Assembly (NCBI RefSeq): GCF_023115355.1
Contig: NZ_CP096019.1
Coordinates: 1,736,001 to 1,800,000, forward strand
Direction of reading: 5' to 3'
Length of the DNA: 64,000 bases
From: Halocatena salina
GTDB lineage: Archaea; Halobacteriota; Halobacteria; Halobacteriales; Haloarculaceae
Shown here: piece after piece, positions 18,499 to 26,802 of the stretch
How the letters are laid out: each line of letters starts with the position of its first letter
How positions within the stretch are numbered: the first letter of the stretch is position 1
Notes under the pieces: generated by a model
What the model saw: only the letters and a program-made list of their open reading frames with translations
Told to the model about the DNA's origin: nothing
Databases searched by the model: none
Translations under genes and position numbers: made by a program

Positions 18499-20742
18499 TT
18501 ACTCCTTGCTCGTGAACCGACGGACGTGCCCGAACGGGGAGTATTCCTCACCGCCGCCTTCGTAGAATTTCTGGAAGAACTCCACCCATTCGAGACGGAT
18601 GGACTGGAGTCCGGCACTGGTCACCCCGAGCGCGAGCACGAGGAGGTGTCCAGCCACGAAGATGATCACTCCACCGACCGCTCCGAGGAGTAACTCGACG
18701 CCGGAGCCGTTGAGAAGTCCGGCGAAGATCATCTCTTCGGCAGGGACTTCACCGGGCGTCTTCTCGCTGAAAAAGAGGAAGTGGTACTCGCCGTGGTGTT
18801 CGTAAGCACCGAACACGAGGAGGTTGACGGCAAACGCCATCCCCGCTTTTGCGAGCAACACCGCCGTGATCCGGGTGTAGGAAAGCACGTCGGACAGCAC
18901 CTTCAGGAACACCGCCTCGATGAACTCTGCGATCTCGGTGGTGGCGGCCAACGCCACCCCAATGAGGAAGGCACCCCCTCCGAGCATTCCGATCGTTTCG
19001 GAGAATCCAGTGAATCCGAGCGAAACTGGATTACCGTTGAACACCGATTCCGGTCCGAAGAGGAATCCGGGCACGACGTTGGCCGGTGGTGTACCGGCGA
19101 AGATCCACACCCACAGCCCGAACAGCATCAACAGCCACGAGCCGCTCTCGCGGATGGCGTCGCTTGCGCCGTGACTGAGATGCTCATAGAAGTCGAACAC
19201 GTAGCCGAACGTCATGTGAACCATCCCGATGAGGAGGCTCAACACCAGCCACAGATCGGCGAACTCGCCGTAGGCTGGGATCAGTCCCTTGTGAAGCGGT
19301 GGCTTGCCCTTCCAGAGAACGTCTCCGAGCTGGTGCAAGCCGAAGAACTCGCCGTACAGGATGCCGAACAGCGCCGTAAACCCACCGGCCCACAGCGCGA
19401 TCCGGCCGAGATCGGCAACGACGCCGTCGGACTTCGAGACGATGGCCAGCCCGATCGCGGCGTACAGCAGTCCGTACCCGAGATCACCGATCATGAACCC
19501 GAACAGGGTCGGGAACGTGAGGAACACGATGATCGACGGGTCGAATTCGGAGTATTTCGGCCGGGCGTAGGCGTCGACGAGCGCCTCGAACGACGAAACC
19601 GGTCCGGGGTTGTCTTGTACCACGGGCGGCTCGCTCTTACTCATCGACTGCTCGCTACCGCCATCGGGGGCGACCTGTTCGCTCCCTTCGACGGCGGTAG
19701 TTGGATCGGCTCTGTCGGGGGTGCCCCCAACGTCCTCGCGGTCGATGAGGTGGCCGTCACCGTTGTACGACGCGCGTTCGAGCTCGTCGATCTCCACGTG
19801 GTCCCCGACAGCACTGTGAAGCGTCTCGACGAACTCGCCGAATCGCTCGGTGGGTATCCAGCCTTCCGAAACGAACGCGTTCTCGGTCGTCGCGAATGAC
19901 AACGGTGCTTCTTGGCGCTGTACGTCGATGGTCAGTGCCTCTTCAGCTGCGAACAGGAAGTCGCCGTGTTCTGCTCGCATCTCATCGAGCTGGTCTTCGA
20001 CCGTCCCGAGTTCGGATTCGAGCTGTTGGCGCTCGTGTCGCAGCTCTTCGATGTACTGCTCCGGGTCGCTGTCCGCATCCGGGATGTCGTAGGTGGAAAA
20101 CGAGGTGCCTACGAGCTGGTCTTCAAGGCTGCCGGACGACGTCCGACCGCTCGCGGCGTTTTGCTCTTCGCTGCTTGTATCCCGTGGTACTCCGTCGTCG
20201 ACGCGCGCGAACACGGCGACGACGCCGTTTTCCTCGAACAACTCGAACTCCGTGATGTCCGATTCCGTTAGCGCGGCTTCGATCGCCGTCGGATCGCCCT
20301 CACCGACCGCAACCGAAAGCGAATCGTACCCGGACAGTAGATCGAGATCGATGCCCAGCGTGGCGAACGGCTCCATCATTTCGATGCGATCCTCGATCGC
20401 CCGCAGCTGGTCGGTCAGATCGCTCCGCTGGTCGTCGAGTTCGTTGACCGACTGCCTGATGGATTCGAGTTCGTTCTCCAGCGCGTCGGTGGTGACGACA
20501 CGGTCGGATGCATCGGCGTCCTCGTCCATGTCGAGAATGCTCTGTAGCGACCGGACGGTGACGAGCTTCTCGGACGCTTCGTCTGCTCCTTCGATCGGAT
20601 CACCCGGGTCGAAACCCTTCCACGTCCCATCGTAGTCGGTGAGGTGGAGCAGACGCATTCCGTGGATAGTTTCGATCACTTCGTCCATCACTTGGGTAGA
20701 GCCGGTCACCGATACCCGGCTCATTCGCTCAGGTCTGAGCAT
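18499..20742 (-). CDS. atpI: A-type ATP synthase subunit I (a-subunit)
   Basis: A 747-residue stator subunit. The first half (to about 400) is soluble, with coiled coils that form the collar. The second half carries about seven or eight transmembrane helices. The arginine needed for ion translocation lies in SYTRITAVLLAKAG. An acidic, low-complexity loop (about 330-370, rich in E, D, S and P) precedes the membrane part and looks haloarchaea-specific. The start overlaps the end of atpH. Confidence 0.95.
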   Translation of the reverse strand: MLRPERMSRVSVTGSTQVMDEVIETIHGMRLLHLTDYDGTWKGFDPGDPIEGADEASEKLVTVRSLQSILDMDEDADASDRVVTTDALENELESIRQSVNELDDQRSDLTDQLRAIEDRIEMMEPFATLGIDLDLLSGYDSLSVAVGEGDPTAIEAALTESDITEFELFEENGVVAVFARVDDGVPRDTSSEEQNAASGRTSSGSLEDQLVGTSFSTYDIPDADSDPEQYIEELRHERQQLESELGTVEDQLDEMRAEHGDFLFAAEEALTIDVQRQEAPLSFATTENAFVSEGWIPTERFGEFVETLHSAVGDHVEIDELERASYNGDGHLIDREDVGGTPDRADPTTAVEGSEQVAPDGGSEQSMSKSEPPVVQDNPGPVSSFEALVDAYARPKYSEFDPSIIVFLTFPTLFGFMIGDLGYGLLYAAIGLAIVSKSDGVVADLGRIALWAGGFTALFGILYGEFFGLHQLGDVLWKGKPPLHKGLIPAYGEFADLWLVLSLLIGMVHMTFGYVFDFYEHLSHGASDAIRESGSWLLMLFGLWVWIFAGTPPANVVPGFLFGPESVFNGNPVSLGFTGFSETIGMLGGGAFLIGVALAATTEIAEFIEAVFLKVLSDVLSYTRITAVLLAKAGMAFAVNLLVFGAYEHHGEYHFLFFSEKTPGEVPAEEMIFAGLLNGSGVELLLGAVGGVIIFVAGHLLVLALGVTSAGLQSIRLEWVEFFQKFYEGGGEEYSPFGHVRRFTSKE

Positions 20743-21061
20743 GGACGGTCTCTTCGAACGTCGTGAGGATCTCCTCGGTTACTTCCTCTTTGTGCTCGCT
20801 CGCGTTCGCTTCGAGGGCCTCACGCTCGGATTCTCCTTGCTCTATGATCGATTCGCGTTCGCGTTCGATCTCCGCTCGGGCGTCGCTGAGCCGCTGTTCG
20901 GCCAGCTCGTCCGCTTTCTGTTCGGCTTCCGAGCGTATCTCATCGGCTCGTTCGTGCGCCTCGGCGATGATTTCCTCGCGGTCGGCTTCTGCCTCGGCCA
21001 CGATTTCATCGACATCGTCCTCGGCCTCCTTGATTCGATCCAGAACCTCGGGTCTGGCCAT
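20729..21061 (-). CDS. atpH: A-type ATP synthase subunit H
   Basis: A 110-residue subunit that is almost wholly a right-handed-type coiled coil rich in E, A and R (EADREEIIAEAHERADEIRSE). It pairs with subunit E to form the peripheral stalk. It is the first gene of the operon, and its end overlaps the start of atpI by 14 nt. The promoter should lie between it and the divergent methyltransferase gene at 21208. Confidence 0.9.
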   Translation of the reverse strand: MARPEVLDRIKEAEDDVDEIVAEAEADREEIIAEAHERADEIRSEAEQKADELAEQRLSDARAEIERERESIIEQGESEREALEANASEHKEEVTEEILTTFEETVHAQT

Positions 21062-21207
21062 ACTTATATCGTGAGGAGATTGGATTAGCGGCTATTTGGG
21101 CGTTGCGAAGTAGTCCGTGTATACTGACTGATACCCCCGACAGGGAACGATTTCTGAGAGTGTGCTCGATCCGCACTGTTATGGCGGTGTGCGAGCAAGT
21201 CCATCGT

Positions 21208-21822
21208 ATGGGAATCCTCGAACACAAGGCTCGTGCACGGATATTTTACAAGTATCTCTCGAAGGTGTACGACGAGGTGAACGCGTTCATCTGGACCGAA
21301 GAGATGCGCACCGAAGCCATCGAATTGCTCGACATCGACTCTGAGGACAGCGTGCTCGACGTGGGGTGTGGGACGGGGTTTGCGACAGAAGGTTTGTTCG
21401 AACACACCGAACGGATCCACGGTCTCGACCAGAGCACTCACCAACTCGAACAGGCGAAACAGAAGTTCGGAGCTCAGGGATCAGTTCGATTCTATCGCGG
21501 TGACGCGGAACGGCTTCCATTCGCTGATTCGACGTTCGACATCGTTTGGTCGTCCGGCTCGATCGAGTACTGGCCCAAACCGGTCGAGGCGCTCAAAGAG
21601 TGTCGGCGGGTCGTCAAACCCGATGGACGCGTGCTCATCGTCGGTCCAAACTACCCCTCCCGAACGCTGTTTCAAAAACTCGCCGACGCGATCATGCTCT
21701 TTTATGACGAATCCGAAGCCGACCGTATGTTCCAGAGCGCGGGTTTCGAGGAGTTCGAACACCACCTCATGGGTCCCTCCCACAGTCCCGAAATCGCCAT
21801 TACCACGGTTGCAACGCCGTGA
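21208..21822 (+). CDS. Class I SAM methyltransferase, quinone-type
   Basis: A 204-residue methyltransferase. Motif I is VLDVGCGTGFATE, with a downstream DAERLPFADSTFD and VVKPDGRVLIVGP. The N-terminus (KARARIFYKYLSKVYDEVN) resembles methyltransferases of menaquinone or MPBQ/MSBQ biosynthesis, which suggests respiratory quinone methylation next to ATP synthase. I start at ATG 21208 because conservation begins at MGILEHKARAR; ATG 21181 is an alternative. The substrate is inferred. Confidence 0.8.
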   Translation: MGILEHKARARIFYKYLSKVYDEVNAFIWTEEMRTEAIELLDIDSEDSVLDVGCGTGFATEGLFEHTERIHGLDQSTHQLEQAKQKFGAQGSVRFYRGDAERLPFADSTFDIVWSSGSIEYWPKPVEALKECRRVVKPDGRVLIVGPNYPSRTLFQKLADAIMLFYDESEADRMFQSAGFEEFEHHLMGPSHSPEIAITTVATP

Positions 21823-21827
21823 CGCTG

Positions 21828-22286
21828 CTACGCGCGGGTTTTGAGCGACGCCACCAACCGGTCTTCGGCGTACAGACGAACGTTCACCGCCGTGCCCGGC
21901 CGAAATCGGGTGTTGGTGCTCGCAAGCCGGAGACTCGCGGACTGTCCTGCCGTCCAGTTACCTTCGTATGCGCTGTTGAATGGGCCGGTCGGGCCGCCGA
22001 TGAATCCTTTCGCGGCGAAAAACGGAACCGGCGGTTGGTGAGCGATCGGCTCGCCGTCGACAGCGATCGTCAACCGGAGCGTCTCCGGAGTGAGGTCGGC
22101 CCCGCTCTCGTGGGTGAGCGTGATCGTTTGGGTTGCGCTGTCGGCGGTGAGCGCGAATACCGCTTGCTGGGACTCCGATGCTGGGGCTTGTGTGAGTACC
22201 ATCGCGCCGAACGCCCCGGCCAACACGACCGTGATCCCCACGAGGACGATGATCCCAACGACGGTAGACGCGCCACGATCGGACAC
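21828..22286 (-). CDS. Archaeal type IV pilin-like protein
   Basis: A 152-residue protein with the archaeal pilin N-terminal domain (DUF1628 type). The prepilin site is near MSDRGASTVVG, followed by one long hydrophobic helix (IIVLVGITVVLAGAFGAMVL). The rest is a beta-rich domain with LTHESGADLTPETLRLTI. Such pilins are cut by the PibD peptidase and assembled into adhesion pili. No pilus ATPase or platform protein gene is nearby, so the assembly machinery must be elsewhere. Confidence 0.85.
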   Translation of the reverse strand: MSDRGASTVVGIIVLVGITVVLAGAFGAMVLTQAPASESQQAVFALTADSATQTITLTHESGADLTPETLRLTIAVDGEPIAHQPPVPFFAAKGFIGGPTGPFNSAYEGNWTAGQSASLRLASTNTRFRPGTAVNVRLYAEDRLVASLKTRA

Positions 22287-22371
22287 ACGACTCGCTGGTC
22301 ACCTCTTTGTTGATAAATCTACGCGAGCGATCGAAATTCGAGTGGACAAACCGTGCTGTTTCCCGGCGTCG

Positions 22372-23616
22372 TCACGGGTTTTCGGCTGGTGCCGGTGGCT
22401 GTCGGTTGTCGTTCTCAACGGTGACCGAGACGTTTTCGGTACCGACAGTGCCGGTGATCGTGCTTCCGTTCGGCGGCTGGAGCATGAGCAGCGAGCCCTC
22501 ATCTGTCGTGCCGACCGTTCGACCGTCGACGGAGACTGTCCCGTTGAGTGGCTCTCCTTCATCCGGGTGGGTGAGGCGAACGTACATGTATCCCCCCGGG
22601 AACGTCGTCTTTCGTGTGAGTGCGAGCTCCTCGTTCCGGCTCATTTGGGATTCGTGCTCGACCGTTCGCTCCTCTTCGATCGTGACCTTTTGGTGTTCGA
22701 AAACCACGTTTCCAGACCCCCGATCGACGTAGTGTTTGATCCCGGCTTCCGAAGCGTACTCCGGGGGATACAGTCGATACTGGTAAAACGACGTTACCCC
22801 GAGTTCCTCCTGTATGTAATCCTTACTGATCCCGTACTGCTCGGTCACTTTCTCTCTCATATACGTCGCATTGAGATTTTTTGGACCATCCGGTCGGCTC
22901 CGCGCTCCGTCGAGATACGCTTCCCGCACGTACGTTGCTTCCCCGTCACTTTCGTCGATCGTTGCGAGTACCACTCCCTCCGAGGACGTTCGAACGAAAA
23001 ACCGGTTTGGAGCGCTCGAATCGCCGTCGAGTGCCGATCGGACTCTGGTCCGAACGGGTCCTTGGAACATGAATAATTCCTGTTTAATATCGTTCGCTTG
23101 GCGAGCGAGCGAGTCATTTTCCGCATTAGTGAGATAGTCGGCTAGTACCTGTGTCCGTCGTGCTTCGGTCGCGATCAGCGCCAGTTCACGGAGAAACGTC
23201 TCCGAGGTCAGCTCCCCGGCGTTGTACGCTTGTACTGTATCGTTCTGCCGTTCTCGAAGCTCCTTGGTCCGTGTTTCGACCGTTTCGATTTCGTTGGTAG
23301 CGAACGCCGTTTCGTTGGTCGCGTTTTTGTCAGCAGCTTCGATCCGTGTGAGTGCGTATTCTTGTTCAAACCTGATCGTATCCAACGCAACGGCGCTACC
23401 AACGTCCTGCGACAGAGTCACGGTGTCGTTGCGCTTGATCGACCCGTTTATCGACAGATACGACAGCTCACCGTTGACAGTGTGTTTGACCGTTCCAGCA
23501 CCGTTCTGTGATTGATCCGACGGTAGGGGAGCGGTCACCGATGGAGGTATCCCTGCGAGCGTGAGAAGTACGATCATCCCTACAACGGGAATCCGGGAGG
23601 AACGCATCGAACCCAT
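22372..23616 (-). CDS. Secreted, membrane-tethered DUF7096-like protein
   Basis: A 414-residue exported protein. It has a signal-like N-terminus (VVGMIVLLTLAGIPPSVTA), a long helical charged middle part (about 60-170) and a C-terminal Ig-like domain (NVSVTVENDN near the end). It fits the haloarchaeal DUF7096/DUF7094 type. The start MGSMRSSR precedes the signal segment; the frame extends 52 codons upstream without such features. It is divergent from the membrane-HTH gene. Function unknown; a surface sensor or adhesion partner is possible. Confidence 0.65.
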   Translation of the reverse strand: MGSMRSSRIPVVGMIVLLTLAGIPPSVTAPLPSDQSQNGAGTVKHTVNGELSYLSINGSIKRNDTVTLSQDVGSAVALDTIRFEQEYALTRIEAADKNATNETAFATNEIETVETRTKELRERQNDTVQAYNAGELTSETFLRELALIATEARRTQVLADYLTNAENDSLARQANDIKQELFMFQGPVRTRVRSALDGDSSAPNRFFVRTSSEGVVLATIDESDGEATYVREAYLDGARSRPDGPKNLNATYMREKVTEQYGISKDYIQEELGVTSFYQYRLYPPEYASEAGIKHYVDRGSGNVVFEHQKVTIEEERTVEHESQMSRNEELALTRKTTFPGGYMYVRLTHPDEGEPLNGTVSVDGRTVGTTDEGSLLMLQPPNGSTITGTVGTENVSVTVENDNRQPPAPAENP

Positions 23617-23780
23617 ATACAATAGGGAAGAACAAAAACATCTGTGATACGTCTGTGGTGAAGCTTTCTGTTCGTCGTTATTCCCGAACATCTGCCCCAC
23701 CGGTCGATTGATAGCATCGGTTTCTCGTCCGCCGAAAACCGACAGTAAGTGTTTTCCTACCGCAGCGTTCACAGATTTGT

Positions 23781-24968
23781 ATGCGGACTGTGGCCATCGC
23801 TGTCCTCCTCATAGCAGTATCGGCGTGCTTTATGGGCCACATAGCTGTAGGATCGGCCACTACAGTCCCTGTCTCGGTTAACGATTCGGATGAGACTATC
23901 GTGATCCGTGTCCTTCCGGACGGAAACGCGGACGTTTCCGTGATCCGAACTGTTCCGATCGAAACGCAAAACCAGTCGGCAGCGTTCAATAAAACGGCAC
24001 GAACGTACGAGAAAGGTGGTGGTAGTAGCTTCAATGCTGTTGATTCTTTGATCACTTTCAAACGAGCAGCGCGCGCAGTCGGCAACGAGTCGAATCGATC
24101 GATGCAGATCGTCGATGTTGCGAACGACACCGCTCGCCATGGGAACACGGGAATTTTCTACCGGAATTTCACGTGGACGAACTTCGCCGTTCCGCCGGAG
24201 AGCAATGGGGTCGTTAGCTTAAACGAATCATTCACTGCTGGCGATCGTCCGTGGCTTCCGAGTCTCACCGCGGACGAACGGCTTGTGGTTAGTGTCTCCC
24301 AGGGCTACGAGCTACAGGGGGGGACGAACGTCGACAGGGTCGAGAACAACGCATGGGTGTTCAAAGGTCCACGAACGTTCGAACAGTTCGATATTTCCTA
24401 CCGCAAACAGAGCTACCAAGGTCCTAACGGCGGAGGGAACCATTGGATTGGCAATCCTCCTGTTAGCGTCCCCACGTTCGTCGCTCTCGTCGTGATGGGA
24501 TCGATCGGGCTGTTTGCGTATTCACGGCGGCAAACACTGTTAGACCGCCTCTCCGATGGCGTCACCGGGTCCCCAGAACGGAGCGAAACGGATCCCCCTC
24601 GTTCGACGACCGACCACGAGACCGGGACGGCTGGCGCGCCAGTGATGGGTCCCGTTGTCGATTCAGATTCAGATTCAGATTCAGATTCCGATCTCGGTTC
24701 CACCGCTGACCCTGTCGATGTCGAACTGCTGAGCGATGAAGAGCGCGTCGAGCGCCTGCTCCAAAACAACGGCGGTCGGATGCGACAGGCGACGATCGTC
24801 ACCGAAACCGACTGGTCGGACGCCAAAGTCTCACAGCTGCTCTCCGCGATGGATGAGGACAACCGCATCGAGAAGTTGCGGATCGGACGCGAGAATCTGA
24901 TCAGTCTGCCGAACCACGGTCCCGGTTGGGATGCCGGCTCTGATCCTGACCACGCGGGGAACGATTAG
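23781..24968 (+). CDS. Membrane-anchored winged-helix regulator
   Basis: A 395-residue protein with three parts. A signal-like segment (about 1-26) leads to an extracytoplasmic beta-rich domain. A transmembrane helix follows (about 233-252, VPTFVALVVMGSIGLFAYS). A cytoplasmic linker holds an Asp-Ser run (about 293-303) before a winged helix with LLQNNGGRMRQATIVTETD and KVSQLLSAMDEDNRIEKLRIG. This layout (DUF7343/DUF7345-like) suggests a one-component sensor whose DNA-binding domain stays at the membrane. It is divergent from the DUF7096-like gene, which may be its target or partner. Targets are inferred only. Confidence 0.75.
   Translation: MRTVAIAVLLIAVSACFMGHIAVGSATTVPVSVNDSDETIVIRVLPDGNADVSVIRTVPIETQNQSAAFNKTARTYEKGGGSSFNAVDSLITFKRAARAVGNESNRSMQIVDVANDTARHGNTGIFYRNFTWTNFAVPPESNGVVSLNESFTAGDRPWLPSLTADERLVVSVSQGYELQGGTNVDRVENNAWVFKGPRTFEQFDISYRKQSYQGPNGGGNHWIGNPPVSVPTFVALVVMGSIGLFAYSRRQTLLDRLSDGVTGSPERSETDPPRSTTDHETGTAGAPVMGPVVDSDSDSDSDSDLGSTADPVDVELLSDEERVERLLQNNGGRMRQATIVTETDWSDAKVSQLLSAMDEDNRIEKLRIGRENLISLPNHGPGWDAGSDPDHAGND
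24660..24689 (+). repeat. Hexanucleotide repeat coding for Asp-Ser run
   Basis: Four copies of GATTCA and one GATTCC stand in tandem within the membrane-anchored regulator gene. They code for a DSDSDSDS linker between the membrane helix and the winged helix. Such a tract can change length by slippage without breaking the frame. Confidence 0.85.
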
Positions 24969-24983
24969 AATCGTTCCTAAACG

Positions 24984-24990
24984 TTTAACA
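24984..24990 (+). promoter_or_regulatory. TATA-like box of etfB
   Basis: TTTAACA lies 28-34 nt before ATG 25018, the distance expected for a leaderless haloarchaeal message. It supports the chosen start of etfB over an in-frame codon at 24931. Confidence 0.5.
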
Positions 24991-25017
24991 CGAAACGGTG
25001 GCGAGTGTGTAGTGTCT

Positions 25018-25812
25018 ATGAAGATACTCGTCACCGTTAAGGAGGTGGCCGAGGCCGAGGACGATTTCGATATCGACGGCCTCGACATCGATGACCGCTA
25101 TCTGGAATACGACCTCAACGAATGGGACGAGTACGCCATCGAAGAGGCAGTCCAGATCAAAGAGGACGGGGAGGACGTCGAGGTAGTCTCCGTCACGATC
25201 GGTCCAGAACGCGCCGAGGAGACGATCCGAATGGCGCTTGCAAAGGGTGTTGACCGAGCGATCCGCGTCTGGGACGACGATGTCGCCGCTACGGATGTCC
25301 TCGATCCGGCGACGAAAGCCGACGTTCTCGCGGCGGTCGTCGAACAGGAAGAGCCGGATCTCGTCTTTACCGGTGTTCAGGCTGGTGACGACAGCTTCGG
25401 TGCGACAGGCGTTGCGCTGGCCGAAACGATCGGATTCGAGTGGGGCGCGGTCGTCAACGCGCTCGATCTCGACGCCGAGGAGGGGGTTGCGAACGTCCAC
25501 CGAGAACTAGAAGGTGGGATCGAAGAACTCACCGAGATTCAGCTTCCCTCGGTGTTGACGATCCAGACCGGTATCAACGAGCCACGGTATGCGAGTCTCC
25601 GTGGGATCCGACAGGCCCAAAGTAAACCCCTCGACGTACAGACGCTCTCAGATCTCGGTTTGGACGCGGGAGTGCTCGAATCTCCCTTGCAGCGCACTGA
25701 GATGTACGAACCCGAAAGCGAGGGCGAGGCCGTCGTCTTCGAGGGCAGCTCCGAGGACACCGCTGGTGAACTCGCTGATCTCCTCCAAGACGTGGGGGTG
25801 GTCGAGGGATGA
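25018..25812 (+). CDS. etfB: Electron transfer flavoprotein beta subunit
   Basis: A 264-residue ETF beta subunit. It begins MKILVTVKEV and has the adenylate-binding region FTGVQAGDDSFGATG and EGGIEELTEIQLPSVLTIQTG. Together with EtfA it passes electrons from acyl-CoA or other dehydrogenases to the quinone pool. The stop overlaps the start of etfA by 4 nt. Confidence 0.95.
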   Translation: MKILVTVKEVAEAEDDFDIDGLDIDDRYLEYDLNEWDEYAIEEAVQIKEDGEDVEVVSVTIGPERAEETIRMALAKGVDRAIRVWDDDVAATDVLDPATKADVLAAVVEQEEPDLVFTGVQAGDDSFGATGVALAETIGFEWGAVVNALDLDAEEGVANVHRELEGGIEELTEIQLPSVLTIQTGINEPRYASLRGIRQAQSKPLDVQTLSDLGLDAGVLESPLQRTEMYEPESEGEAVVFEGSSEDTAGELADLLQDVGVVEG

Positions 25813-26762
25813 GCGACGTGCTTGCTGTCGCCGAACACCGTCAGGGCGAGCTTCGGGACGTGAGCTTCGAACTCGTTACCGTCGGACGTCAGCTCGCTGC
25901 CGATCAGGGCGGGGAGCTGCATCTCGCGGTGATCGGTGGCGATGTCGATGCGTTCGCTGATGAGTTGAATCTCGACGGTGTTTCCGTCATTCACACTGTC
26001 GACGCAGGTGAGGAGTTCAACCACGACATCTACACCCAAGTCACCGAACAGCTGTTCGAGGAGATCGAGCCGTCGACGTTGTTGCTTCCCAACTCCGTCA
26101 ACGGGCTGGATTACGCACCCGCCATCGCCTCCCGGCTTGACGTTCCGCTGGTCACTGACGCCGTCGACATCGCTCGCGATGGGACGACGGAAGTCACCCG
26201 CGAGATGTACGGCTCGAAGGTCGAAACGACCGTTGCCGTCGATGACGACACCGTTGCGGTGTCGATCCGTCCCGCCGAGTGGGAAGCGACCGACGCCGAT
26301 GGTGACGCCGACGTGGTCGCATTCGACGCCGACATCGACGAGAGCGCCGTCAAATCCACCGTCACTGGCTTCGAAGAGGTTGCCGGTGGCGACGTGGATA
26401 TCTCCGAAGCCGAGTTTCTCGTTTCGATCGGTCGAGGCATCGAGGAAGAGGACAACCTCCCGCTCATCGAGGAACTGGTCGAGGCGACCGACGCCACGCT
26501 GTCGTCTTCGCGCCCGATCGTGGACAACGGCTGGCTGCCGAAAAACCGACAGGTCGGTCAGTCCGGGAAGGTCGTCACGCCCGACGTGTATCTCGCCATC
26601 GGTATTTCTGGCGCCGTCCAGCACGTCGCTGGCATGAAAGGTTCGGATACGATCGTCGCCATCAACACCGACCCGAACGCGCCGATCATGGATCTGGCCG
26701 ATTACGCCATCGTCGACGACCTCTTCGACGTCGTCCCAGAGCTCATCGACGCGTTGGAGTAG
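25809..26762 (+). CDS. etfA: Electron transfer flavoprotein alpha subunit
   Basis: A 317-residue ETF alpha subunit. The C-terminal FAD domain shows SRPIVDNGWLPKNRQVGQSG, IGISGAVQHVAGMKGSD and INTDPNAPIMDLADY. It starts within the last codon region of etfB, so the heterodimer is made from one message. No ETF-quinone oxidoreductase lies in the window. Confidence 0.96.
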   Translation: MSDVLAVAEHRQGELRDVSFELVTVGRQLAADQGGELHLAVIGGDVDAFADELNLDGVSVIHTVDAGEEFNHDIYTQVTEQLFEEIEPSTLLLPNSVNGLDYAPAIASRLDVPLVTDAVDIARDGTTEVTREMYGSKVETTVAVDDDTVAVSIRPAEWEATDADGDADVVAFDADIDESAVKSTVTGFEEVAGGDVDISEAEFLVSIGRGIEEEDNLPLIEELVEATDATLSSSRPIVDNGWLPKNRQVGQSGKVVTPDVYLAIGISGAVQHVAGMKGSDTIVAINTDPNAPIMDLADYAIVDDLFDVVPELIDALE

Positions 26763-26802
26763 AACGACTCGGTTTGATCCCTTTGTATGCTGGATCGTTC
26801 TC

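Noticed and set aside
18781-19899. Long open frame (372 codons) opposite atpI
   Set aside because: It is antisense to a well-conserved membrane protein gene, is rich in His/Arg/Glu without family features, and follows from GC-biased third positions.
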